NCBI RefSeq assembly: GCF_036906915.1 | Contig: NZ_JBAKHX010000031.1 | Location: 1-64,000, forward strand | DNA length: 64,000 bases | Source: Phytohabitans sp036906915 | GTDB taxonomy: Bacteria; Actinomycetota; Actinomycetes; Mycobacteriales; Micromonosporaceae | Direction: 5' to 3' | Shown here: positions 19,323 to 27,076 of the stretch, piece by piece | Position numbering within the stretch: position 1 is the first letter of the stretch | Layout: every line of letters starts with the position of its first letter | Notes under the pieces: generated by a model | What the model was told of the DNA's origin: nothing | Seen by the model: the letters and a program-made list of their open reading frames with translations, nothing else | Database searches by the model: none | Position numbers and translations under genes: made by a program

Positions 19323-20574
19323 CGATGGCGGAAATGTAGTCGATGGGCATGTAGAACATCTCCGAACAGTCTCCGACGGCGGTGCCCGACGAGGCTTGGC
19401 CCTTGTAGAGACCATATGCGCTATAGGCGTTGAAAACCACGCCGCCGCTGTCGCCGGGGTAGCACAGAAGACTTTCGCCGGTCAGGCGTACCCAGGTCGC
19501 GTTGCAGGTGGTGCCAGGGCAGGCGTTGGCGTATGTGAGCCGGTAGGCGTTGCTCTGGACGGTGCCGCAGGAGTAGCCGGTGGTCTTGCCGCGGTGGCAG
19601 ACGTAGTGGCCCTGCTGGCCGGTGCGCAGCACGCTGCCGGTCAGGGTGCGGTACGAGGTCTCGCTGCTCGCGGTGAAGCGCGGGTACACGCCGATGTTGG
19701 TGGTGTGCCACTGCACGTCGGCAGAGGCGGTGCGCGCCTCGGACTGGAAGTAGATCGGCCACCAGTTGGTGCAGCAGTAGTTCTTGTAGCTCTGGGTGTC
19801 ACCGCAGTGGCCGGCGGTCGTGATTCCCTGCGTGCCGCCAACGGATACCGCGAACCCGGTGGTGCACGTGGTCAGATGCAGGCCGCCGCTGTGGCCGTCG
19901 GACACCCGGGTGGCTTTGCTGTTGACGGCGATCCGTGGTGCTGGGACGGCCAGGCTACGCGCGGTCGCCGTGACCGCCGTTTCGAGCATTGGCGCGGTCT
20001 GGGTCGCCCTGGCACTCGTCGGCGCGACATCCAGGGTGATCGTGTTGGTGGTCACGTCGTAGGCGAGCCCATCCACGGACCCGACGAGTTCCGCGGGAAC
20101 CTTCACGGCCTCGACGAGCGCGACGCTCTGGGCGGCGTTCAGCTTCGCTGACCTGTCGACGCGAACGCTTGGGCGGGACAGCTTGGTCGACGCGACGGTA
20201 CGCTCGACGGCGCCGGCGGGCGCGGCGCTCGTAAAGTACAGCCGGAGCCCGAAATCCTTGCCGTGGTCGATGGTCGAGCCGGCGAACGAGTCGGGGTGGG
20301 CCTTAGCGACCCGCTCGACCAGTTGGCCGTACTCCTTCTGCGCGACGAGGCGCGCCATCGCCTCGCTGGCGCCGACACCGTAGTCCGCGGCATAGTTGGC
20401 GGCGTCAATCCTCAGCCCGTCTTCCTCGGCGACCGGCTTCTGCGCCTGTGCGCTTTCCGTGACGGGCGAACCTTTGCCCTTTTCCCCCTCTGGCGCCGCC
20501 ATCGCGGCCGGATTGCCCGCCAGCAGCGCGGCCAGTACCACGCCGCAGGCGAGAACCACCCTGTGAGCCTTCAT
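19300..20574 (-). CDS. Secreted alpha-lytic/streptogrisin-type serine protease (S1 family) with prodomain
   Basis: 424 aa from the second of two close ATGs (20574), 6 bp after GGAGGG. The signal peptide is KAHRVVLACGVVLAALLAGNPAAMA. A prodomain of about 180 residues follows (AMARLVAQKEYGQL to ALVEAVKV), as expected for proteases needing a folding chaperone. In the mature enzyme His is in TAGHCG, the likely Asp is in SADVQW, and the nucleophile is in CYPGDSGGVVF. Extra cysteine pairs (YCC, TTCNATW, VGDCSEMF) suggest several disulphides. Extracellular proteolysis is likely. It precedes and overlaps a small lipoprotein gene. Confidence 0.9.
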   Translation of the reverse strand: MKAHRVVLACGVVLAALLAGNPAAMAAPEGEKGKGSPVTESAQAQKPVAEEDGLRIDAANYAADYGVGASEAMARLVAQKEYGQLVERVAKAHPDSFAGSTIDHGKDFGLRLYFTSAAPAGAVERTVASTKLSRPSVRVDRSAKLNAAQSVALVEAVKVPAELVGSVDGLAYDVTTNTITLDVAPTSARATQTAPMLETAVTATARSLAVPAPRIAVNSKATRVSDGHSGGLHLTTCTTGFAVSVGGTQGITTAGHCGDTQSYKNYCCTNWWPIYFQSEARTASADVQWHTTNIGVYPRFTASSETSYRTLTGSVLRTGQQGHYVCHRGKTTGYSCGTVQSNAYRLTYANACPGTTCNATWVRLTGESLLCYPGDSGGVVFNAYSAYGLYKGQASSGTAVGDCSEMFYMPIDYISAIGATLLFG

Positions 20575-20665
20575 GCGCATCCCTCCGATTGATGAGCCGC
20601 CCAGCGCAAGCATTGAAGCATCGGAGTAGATGACTGGCTGTCTGGTGGCCGACACGCGGAGTAAG

Positions 20666-21571
20666 TTACTTACCGAAGCCGAGCGTCAGTCCACTGAGGA
20701 GCTGGCGGCGGCCCAGCGCGTAGAGCACGAGGATGGGAAGCGTCGCCAGGACGACGGACGCGAGCACGGCGGGCACGTTGACGCCGTACTCGCCCTGAAA
20801 GGTCCACAGGGCGAGCGGTAGGGTGCGCTGCTCGGGGCTCTGGGTGAGGATCAGCGGCAGCAGGAAACCGTTCCAGATAGACAGTCCATTATAGATGGAT
20901 ACGGTGACCAGGGCGGGTCGGGTCAGCGGAAACGCCAGGTGCCATAGAGTGCGCCACTCGGTGGCGCCGTCCATCCGCATCGACTCGAACAGCTCCTTCG
21001 GCACGTCGCGGACGAAGTTGGCCAGTACCAGCACCGACAGCGGCACCGCGAAGGCGATGGAAGGCAGGATGATGGCGAGCAGGGTGTCGTACAGGCGTAG
21101 CCGGATGATGATGAGGTAGACCGGGATGATGGTGGCCTGCAGGGGAATGGCCAACCCCATCAGGAACAGCACGTTGGCCCAGCGCAGGAACCGGCTGCCG
21201 GCCGCGCCGCGGATGATCGCGTAGGCGGCCATGAACGAGACCAGCACCGCCGGCACGACGGCACCGGCGGTCACCACCACGCTGTTGAAGAAGTACCGGG
21301 CGAAGTCCGACTCGATGACCGACCGGTAGTTCTCCAGTGTCGGGTCCGACGGCGGCGCGAGGGGGTTCTGGGCGTAGTAGCTGGCTCGCGCCTTGAGACT
21401 GGTGATGACGATCCAGTAGAGCGGCACCACCACGATCACCAGCCACACCCAGCCGGCCAGCCCGCCCAGCCAGTTGAAGCGGCCGACAGCGGCGCGCCGG
21501 GCACGGCCCCGTGGCCCCTGCCCGGGTGGCGCCTCGGCGGCCCTGTCGGCCCCGGTCGTCAGCGTGGCCAT
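20666..21571 (-). CDS. CUT1-type sugar ABC transporter permease (MalG/LacG-like)
   Basis: About 301 aa from the ATG at 21571, preceded by AGGAAGG. It has six predicted membrane segments and the cytoplasmic EAA loop (ELFESMRMDGATEWRTLWHLAFPLTRPA). Length and start are typical of the second permease of carbohydrate importers. It starts 1 bp after the stop of the upstream permease, so permease 1 and permease 2 are coupled. No ATPase gene is adjacent; a shared MsiK-like ATPase encoded elsewhere is the usual actinobacterial solution. Substrate not predictable. Confidence 0.93.
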   Translation of the reverse strand: MATLTTGADRAAEAPPGQGPRGRARRAAVGRFNWLGGLAGWVWLVIVVVPLYWIVITSLKARASYYAQNPLAPPSDPTLENYRSVIESDFARYFFNSVVVTAGAVVPAVLVSFMAAYAIIRGAAGSRFLRWANVLFLMGLAIPLQATIIPVYLIIIRLRLYDTLLAIILPSIAFAVPLSVLVLANFVRDVPKELFESMRMDGATEWRTLWHLAFPLTRPALVTVSIYNGLSIWNGFLLPLILTQSPEQRTLPLALWTFQGEYGVNVPAVLASVVLATLPILVLYALGRRQLLSGLTLGFGK

Positions 21572-21572
21572 G

Positions 21573-22499
21573 TCACATTCCTTCCTGCTGGCTCGCACTG
21601 GCGTCGCGGCCGCCGAGCCGGCGCAGCAGCAGCGCCAGCGCCAGGCCGACGAGGACGAGGATGACCGCGATGGCGCTGGCCGGACCCATCAGGTTGGCCT
21701 GGAAGCCCCGCTTGTACATGTCGAGGGCGAGCACGCGGGTCGCGTCGCCGGGTCCGCCCTCGGTGAGCACGAAGATCAGATCGAAGAACGTCAGCGATCC
21801 GACGACCATCAGCGTCGACGAGGTGATGATCGTGTACTTGAGCTGGGGCAGTGTGATGCTGAAGAACTGCCGGACCCGGCCGGCTCCGTCGATCTGCGCC
21901 GCCTCGTACAGGGTTACCGGGATCTGCCGCACCCCGCCCTGGTAGATCAGCGCGTGGAACGGGATGAACTGCCAGGACACCACGAAGACGACGACGCCGA
22001 GCGCGAGGGTGCCGCGGCCCAGCCAGTCCTGTACCAGAAACGAGAAGCCCAGGCCGACGCCGAGGCCGAAGTTGGGGTCCAGCAACGCTTTGTACGTGAT
22101 GGCGAGCGCGGCCGAGCTCAGCAGCAGCGGCACGACGTAGATCACCGCCAGGATCTCGCGGTATCGCTGGTGCCCGGCCAGGAAGACGCCCATGAGCAGG
22201 CTCATCGGCGTCTGGAACGCCCACGACAGCGCCATCACCAGGAACGTCACCCACAACGCGTGCGGCAGGGCGGGGTCGGCCAGTACGGTCCGCCAGCTGT
22301 CGAGGCCCGCCGGATGGATCGCGCCGATACCGTCCCAGCGGGTGAAGCTGAGCACCAGCACACCGACCAGAGGCACGACCCCGAAGGCGACGAAGATCGC
22401 CAGCGCGGGCAGGGCCATCCACCCGAGGGACCCGCTGCGCCCGCCGGCTGAGCCGGCCGCTGGCCGGACCCGGACGGCGGGCGGAGCGAGGCCCGTCAT
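21573..22499 (-). CDS. CUT1-type sugar ABC transporter permease (MalF/LacF-like)
   Basis: 308 aa. The true start is the ATG at 22499, whose A-T-G-A overlaps the stop of the binding-protein gene; longer open frames upstream are read-through of a different frame. Six membrane segments (first at about 28-50) and the EAA loop YEAAQIDGAGRVRQFFSITLPQL are visible. It forms the heterodimeric channel with the next permease and should take cargo from the lipoprotein encoded upstream. Confidence 0.93.
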   Translation of the reverse strand: MTGLAPPAVRVRPAAGSAGGRSGSLGWMALPALAIFVAFGVVPLVGVLVLSFTRWDGIGAIHPAGLDSWRTVLADPALPHALWVTFLVMALSWAFQTPMSLLMGVFLAGHQRYREILAVIYVVPLLLSSAALAITYKALLDPNFGLGVGLGFSFLVQDWLGRGTLALGVVVFVVSWQFIPFHALIYQGGVRQIPVTLYEAAQIDGAGRVRQFFSITLPQLKYTIITSSTLMVVGSLTFFDLIFVLTEGGPGDATRVLALDMYKRGFQANLMGPASAIAVILVLVGLALALLLRRLGGRDASASQQEGM

Positions 22500-23821
22500 T
22501 GGCCGATGACCTGGTTCATGTTGTCGGCGTACTGCTGCGGTGTGATCGAGAGTTGGAAGAGCTTGGCGATGTTGTCCAGCAGCTTCTCCGCGGCGGTCGG
22601 GCTCAGCGCCTGGTCCCAGGACTGCGCGAAGACCTTCGCCTTGCTGGCGGTCTCGTTGACGAACGTGAGGAACTCCGGCGCCTTGGAGCTGGAGATCTTG
22701 CTCTCGCTGCCCTTGACGATGGGCACGCCGCCGGTGTCGAGCCACTCGGTGATCTCGGTGTCGTCGAGCACCGCGGTGCTGAAGAACTTCTTGGCGGTCT
22801 CCTTCTGCTCGGCCGTCGCCTTCGAGGAGATGGCCAGGTATTGACCGGGGTTGCCGACCGTGTTGCTGGGGTCGCCCTTGCCGCCCTCGACCGGCGGGAA
22901 GTTCATGAAACCGAGGTTGCCGCCGGAGACGAAGTCGCCGCCTTCCTCGGCCATGGATCCGTACGTCCACGTGCCGTGCAGCATCATCGCGGCCTTGCCG
23001 GTGTAGAGCAGGGCCTGGTCGGCGTTGGCGTCGGCGACGACGGAGGAGAAGCCCTTGACGAAGCCGTTGGCCTTGATCAGATCCTGGACCTTGGTGAGCG
23101 CGTCGAGGGCCGCTGGGTTGGACCAGGCACCCTTCTCGCCGTCGAAGACCGCCTGGAACACCTCGGGGCCACCGATGCGGTCAAAGAGGAACTCCAGCCA
23201 CATCATGTTGGTCCAGCGGGACTGCCCGGCGAGCGAGAACGGCGCGATGCCGGCGGCGTTGAACTTCGGCACCAGGGCCATGATCTCGCCCCACGACTGC
23301 GGCGGCACGGCCTTGATCTTGTCGAACGCGCGCTTGTCGTAGAACAGCACGATCGGCTCGACCGTCTCGCAGGGCATCGCGTAGATCTTGCCATTGACCG
23401 TCGCTGCGCCGAACGACGACGGGAACAGCCGGTCCTTGACCGCGGCGTTCTGAGCGAACCAGTCCGTCAGGTCGTCGACCTGGCCGGCGTCCACCCAACT
23501 CTTCAGGCCGCCGCCACCCCAGCCCCAGATGATGGTCGGCGCCTGGCCGGCGCCGATCGCAGTCCTGATCTTCGTCTTGTACGCGTCGTTCTCGAACGCG
23601 GTCGGCTTGATTTGGCTGTCGGAGTTCGCCTTGTTGAAGCGGTTGACGGTGTTGGTACGGATTTGCTCGCCCGGTGCACCGGTCAGGTACCAGTAGGTGG
23701 CTTCGCCGCCACCCCCGCCCTGGCCCGGTCCCGAGCTGCCACAGGCGGCGAGCGCCACCCCCGCACCGGTGCCGGCCGCGAGGTTGAGGAAGCTCCGCCT
23801 GGACATCGCACTGTGTGCCAC
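22496..23821 (-). CDS. Tat-lipoprotein sugar-binding protein of ABC importer
   Basis: 441 aa from a GTG at 23821, set by GGAGG 6-8 bases upstream. The signal carries both a twin-arginine motif (SRRSFLNLAAG) and a lipobox (ALAAC), so the folded protein is probably exported by Tat and lipid-anchored. The mature protein matches extracellular solute-binding family 1 (TIRTAIGAGQAPTIIWGWGGGG, AMMLHGTWTYGSM, GNPGQYLAISSKAT). First gene of the three-gene importer operon. A good promoter lies just upstream. No regulator is adjacent. Confidence 0.92.
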   Translation of the reverse strand: MAHSAMSRRSFLNLAAGTGAGVALAACGSSGPGQGGGGGEATYWYLTGAPGEQIRTNTVNRFNKANSDSQIKPTAFENDAYKTKIRTAIGAGQAPTIIWGWGGGGLKSWVDAGQVDDLTDWFAQNAAVKDRLFPSSFGAATVNGKIYAMPCETVEPIVLFYDKRAFDKIKAVPPQSWGEIMALVPKFNAAGIAPFSLAGQSRWTNMMWLEFLFDRIGGPEVFQAVFDGEKGAWSNPAALDALTKVQDLIKANGFVKGFSSVVADANADQALLYTGKAAMMLHGTWTYGSMAEEGGDFVSGGNLGFMNFPPVEGGKGDPSNTVGNPGQYLAISSKATAEQKETAKKFFSTAVLDDTEITEWLDTGGVPIVKGSESKISSSKAPEFLTFVNETASKAKVFAQSWDQALSPTAAEKLLDNIAKLFQLSITPQQYADNMNQVIGQ

Positions 23822-23864
23822 GCTGACCTCCGGATACCGGAAAGTTTACGGAGAGATTCAGGTC

Positions 23865-23893
23865 AACGTATGTATGTAAGGGAGGTGTGTCAA
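23865..23893 (-). promoter_or_regulatory. Sigma-70-type promoter for the sugar importer operon
   Basis: On the minus strand, TTGACA (plus-strand 23888-23893) and TACGTT (23865-23870) are exactly 17 bp apart. This places the transcription start about 37 nt before the GTG of the binding-protein gene. The spacer contains a TACATACA stretch. No operator dyad is obvious. Confidence 0.6.
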
Positions 23894-23978
23894 TATCCGT
23901 TCAAGCTGGCAGGACGCTAGATCGGCGCGTCGATCGCCGAAACTTTCGGGGAAAGCGCATGCCCGCGCTTGTCCCCCG

Positions 23979-24055
23979 TCGATCAAGGTCAACCGCGCGT
24001 GGTTCGATCTCTTTTCCACGTGCGGTTGACCTTGATCGATGCGATGTTCCTTGAT
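23979..24055. repeat. Dispersed palindromic element, copy 1
   Basis: Arms 23981-24002 and 24016-24037 form a 22-bp stem with a single G-T wobble, extendable by two outer pairs to 23979 and 24039. They enclose the 13-nt loop TTCGATCTCTTTT. An 18-nt tail (24038-24055) ending TTCCTTGAT is also conserved in copy 2 (52596-52671), 16 of 18 bases. The element begins 10 bp past the stop of the minus-strand gene at 24065. Differences between copies are compensatory. Function unknown; candidates are an intergenic mobile palindrome (REP/MITE-like), a protein-binding site or an RNA stem. Confidence 0.85.
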
Positions 24056-24064
24056 GGTGTCGCG

Positions 24065-24352
24065 CTAGTACGCGCGCGCCTCGATCTCTTCACACAGCGA
24101 GAAGTCGCCAGGGGCGTCGACACCGGCCCGCTGCTGGGCCTCCTTCAACTCGGTGCTCTGGACGAACCGTCGCGCATCGTCGGCGTCCCGGTACTCGGTG
24201 ACGACGATGACCTTGTTGGGGTCGTCCAGGCCGCGGTGGAGCCGGTGCCCGATTGCGCCATGCTCCTGCCGTGCCGTTTGCAGTTCGTCGAAGACGGACT
24301 TGAAGGTGTCGTAGTCCCGGACATGGAGATTGGCGATGAGCTTCGCGGTCAT
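24065..24352 (-). CDS. Small dimeric alpha-beta barrel protein (monooxygenase/cyclase-like)
   Basis: 95 aa from the ATG at 24352, 9 bp after GGAGGG. The sequence (AKLIANLHVRDYDTFKSVFDE, VIVVTEYRDADDARRFVQS) fits the ferredoxin-like dimeric alpha/beta barrel used by antibiotic-biosynthesis monooxygenases, EthD-type and cyclase-like proteins. No Asn-Trp-His heme-degradation triad is present, unlike the MhuD gene at 40793. Function unknown; a stand-alone stress or quinone-related role is possible. Followed directly by the palindromic element. Confidence 0.75.
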   Translation of the reverse strand: MTAKLIANLHVRDYDTFKSVFDELQTARQEHGAIGHRLHRGLDDPNKVIVVTEYRDADDARRFVQSTELKEAQQRAGVDAPGDFSLCEEIEARAY

Positions 24353-24484
24353 AGTGGCCCTCCATGGGGATTTGCCGTACTTAGCCGCTTTCACGCTACG
24401 CCTGGGCAGCCCACCAGCGCTGGAGGATCGTGATGAGAGCGGCCATCCGAGCGACACACGTCTGCGGCGCCGCGGTGGCTCCCG

Positions 24485-25276
24485 TCAGGATCGGAACTGC
24501 TTGCCGACGATGGTGAGCAGGATGTCGTGCGTGGGTTGGTCTGCTGACACGAGCAGCCCGCCGGCGCCGGCGTCGAGGGGCCGCCCTCGCAGGTCGGTGA
24601 CGACGCATCCGGCGGCCTGACACACGGCGATGGCGCTGGCGAAGTGCACGTTGTCGCGCATGGTGCCGTCGGTTACGTACGCCGCCCGTCGACCGGCGGC
24701 GACCCAGGCCAGGGCCAGGGTCGTTGAGGTGACCCGGCCGCCGAAGCGTTGCGTGAACGCCACGTCGTTGAGGAGCCGGACGGCTCGGAAGCCGGGTCCG
24801 TTGTGGAACGGCGGGTCGATGTTGACGTCGACGAGGCGTGCGTCGGGTGTCGGTGTGAGTGGCTGGTCAGTTCCGGCGTGGCGTACGTGCGCCCCTTTGC
24901 CGTCGGTCCAGAACACCTCTTCGGTGAAGGGGTCGGCGACCGCCGCGACGGTGATCCCGTCGCCGGTGCGGAGGGCGACGTTGACGGCGACCAGCGGGGT
25001 CTGAGCGGCGAAGTTCAGCGTGCCGCACAGCGGGTCGACCAGCCACAGGCGGTCGGCTTCGGTGTCGCCGGTGCGGCCGGTTTCCTCGCCGAGCGCGGGG
25101 TCGTCAGGCCGGGCCGTTCGCAGTGTGTCGAGAATGGCGCTCTCGGCCTCGATGTCCGCGGCCGTGGCGAAGTCGCCGCCAGTCTTGGCGTACCGTTTCA
25201 CCGGCTGGCCGTACCGGGAACGCACCACGGCAGCGCCCGCCTGCGCCGCGGTGACGGCGACCTCCGCGTCAGACAT
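24485..25276 (-). CDS. Inositol monophosphatase-family protein with altered metal site
   Basis: 263 aa, normal family length. The fold is clear: EET (E64/E65) supplies the first metal ligand, and the second motif reads WLVDPLCGTLNF, where classical enzymes have DP(I/L)DGT. Thus Asp81 is kept, but the second Asp is Cys84 (codon TGC). The late W-D motif is also replaced (HFASAIAVCQAAGC). I believe a clade of actinobacterial homologues shares this form, so it may be a separate subfamily and not a decayed gene. Phosphatase activity on inositol phosphates is doubtful. Start ATG at 25276; no operon partner. Confidence 0.8.
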   Translation of the reverse strand: MSDAEVAVTAAQAGAAVVRSRYGQPVKRYAKTGGDFATAADIEAESAILDTLRTARPDDPALGEETGRTGDTEADRLWLVDPLCGTLNFAAQTPLVAVNVALRTGDGITVAAVADPFTEEVFWTDGKGAHVRHAGTDQPLTPTPDARLVDVNIDPPFHNGPGFRAVRLLNDVAFTQRFGGRVTSTTLALAWVAAGRRAAYVTDGTMRDNVHFASAIAVCQAAGCVVTDLRGRPLDAGAGGLLVSADQPTHDILLTIVGKQFRS

Positions 25277-25300
25277 CCCTAGATCATATGGCGGGGCGTA

Positions 25301-25745
25301 CTACAGCGATGGAGTGGGCTCTTCGGTCCGCCTAGCCGGCAGACCCGCCGTGTACGCGGCGGCGGGGACTGGCTCGGCCCGCACGCCCAGCGCGTGCGGT
25401 AGGCGGCGGCGTAGCCAGCCCGGTAGCCACCAGTTGGCGGGGCCGAGCAGCGTCATGGCGGCGGGCAGGAGGAACAACCGGACGACGGTGGCGTCGAGCA
25501 GGACCGCGGTGGCCAGACCGAGACCGATCATCCGGGCGAACGGCGACGGGTTGGCGACGAAGGACAGGAACACCGCGGTCATGATGAGGGCGGCGGAGGT
25601 GATGACGCGGCCGGTGCTGGACAGGCCCCGGGCGATCGATTCGGTGGTGTCGCCGCTGGCGTTGTATTCCTCGCGGATGCGCGAGAGCAGAAACACCTCG
25701 TAGTCCATGGACAGCCCGAAGAGGACGGCGAAGAAGATGGCCAGG
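25301..25745 (-). pseudogene. C-terminal fragment of MMPL/RND-type transporter
   Basis: The conserved reading runs from IFFAVLFGLSMDYEVFLLSR (the MMPL Asp-Tyr motif of the second membrane half) through VITSAALIMTAVFLSF and DATVVRLFLLPAAMTLLG to a natural stop at 25301. Only about 145 residues of a protein normally near 700-900 aa remain. Homology stops abruptly near 25745, just where a histidine kinase fragment begins on the opposite strand. No start codon or ribosome site is evident, so it is almost certainly not functional. Full MMPL proteins export lipids or antibiotics using proton flow. Confidence 0.85.
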
Positions 25746-26388
25746 CCGGCCTGGCCGCGGCGATCGCCGTGCTCACCATCGACAACCTCATCGCCTCTGC
25801 CCCGTGGTCGCCCACCAGGTGAGCATGATGACGGTACAGGCCGGAGCGGCACAGGCCGTCGTGGCAGCGGATCCGGAGGGCGCCCGCCAGGCGATGGCCG
25901 CGGTCGAGCTGGCCGGCCGCCAAGCGCTCGACGAGCTGCGGCACCTGCTGGGCGTGCTGCGCCCCGAGAACGAACGCGACGGCCTCGGCCCCCAGCCCGG
26001 GCTCGCCGAGCTTCCCCGGCTCATCGCGCGGGTGCGCACGGCGGGGCTGGACGTCCAGATCACCGACGACCTGCGGACGCCGTTGCCTACCCGGGTGCAG
26101 CTGTCGGCGTTCCGGATCATCCAGGAAGCGCTCACCAACGTCCTCAAGCACGGCGGACCGGGCACCCGCGCCGAAGTACACCTACGCGAGGACGGAACGG
26201 CCATCACCATCGAGATCCTCGACCACGCCCAAACCGGAATCGCCCGCCCGCAGCGGGCCGGCCACGGCATCGTCGGCATGCGGGAGCGGGCGACACTGCT
26301 CGGCGGCAGCCTCGATGCCGGCCCGCGCCCCGAAGGCGGCTTCCGGGTCCTCGCCCGCCTCCCACTGACAGGGGAGGCAGGCGTATGA
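25746..26388 (+). pseudogene. 5'-truncated NarL-type sensor histidine kinase
   Basis: The intact part, from VVAHQVSMMTVQAG (25804) to the stop at 26388, holds the second half of the HisKA_3 helix and a complete HATPase_c domain (IQEALTNVLKHGG, GHGIVGMRERATLLGG). The phospho-accepting His and the whole sensor region are missing. About 50 bp just upstream reads, in another frame, like the end of a membrane helix (AGLAAAIAVLTIDNLIAS), suggesting an internal deletion plus frame change. It overlaps the response regulator by ATGA, so the original pair was an operon. It might still encode an ATP-binding fragment, but cannot autophosphorylate in the usual way. Confidence 0.8.
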
Positions 26389-27062
26389 GCATCAGCGTCG
26401 TTGTCGTCGACGACCAGGCGCTGGTCCGCGGCGGCTTCACCATGATCCTGCGGACCCATCCCGACATCGAGGTGGTGGCCGAGGCCGGCACCGGACTCGA
26501 AGCGATCGAGGCCGCCCACCGGCACCGTCCTGACGTGATCCTCATGGACATTCGCATGCCTGAACTCGACGGCCTCGAAGCGACGTCGCGGATCCTGGGG
26601 GACGCCGACTGGCCCGTCCGGATCCTGATCCTCACCACGTTCGACCCCGACGAGTACGTCTACCGAGCGCTCCGCGCCGGTGCCAGCGGCTTTGTCCTCA
26701 AGGACATCCCACCCAGCGAACTGGCTACGGCTGTGCGCACGATCGCCGACGGCGGCGCGCTCATCGCGCCCTCGATCACCCGCCGCCTCATCAGCCGCTT
26801 CGCCGAGGGGCCGGCGGTCAACTCCGCTGTCGCCGAACGCCTGCACCGCCTCACCGACCGGGAACGCGACATCGTCGTCGCCGTCGCGCGCGGCGACACC
26901 AACACCGAGATCGCCCAGCAGCTCTACATCGGACCCGCCACCGTCAAGTCACACGTCTCCAGGATCCTGACCAAACTCGGCCTGCGTGACCGCACCCAGA
27001 TAGTCGTCTTCGCGTACGAGAGCAGCCTGGTCAAACCCGGTACCCAGGACATCGGCACGTAG
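26385..27062 (+). CDS. NarL/LuxR-type response regulator, partner kinase broken
   Basis: 225 aa from the ATG at 26385, overlapping the kinase fragment stop by 4 bp. The receiver is intact: D9/D10, phospho-acceptor Asp55 (VILMDIRMPELDG), Thr of LILTTFD, Lys of VLKDIP. The LuxR helix-turn-helix is LTDRERDIVVAVARGDTNTEIAQQ split over residues 155-180. With its cognate kinase beheaded and no promoter of its own obvious, it is either an orphan fed by another kinase or acetyl-phosphate, or on its way to loss. Strongly similar in layout to the regulator at 3380-4048. Confidence 0.9.
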   Translation: MSISVVVVDDQALVRGGFTMILRTHPDIEVVAEAGTGLEAIEAAHRHRPDVILMDIRMPELDGLEATSRILGDADWPVRILILTTFDPDEYVYRALRAGASGFVLKDIPPSELATAVRTIADGGALIAPSITRRLISRFAEGPAVNSAVAERLHRLTDRERDIVVAVARGDTNTEIAQQLYIGPATVKSHVSRILTKLGLRDRTQIVVFAYESSLVKPGTQDIGT

Positions 27063-27076
27063 CGCGCCCCGCGGGT

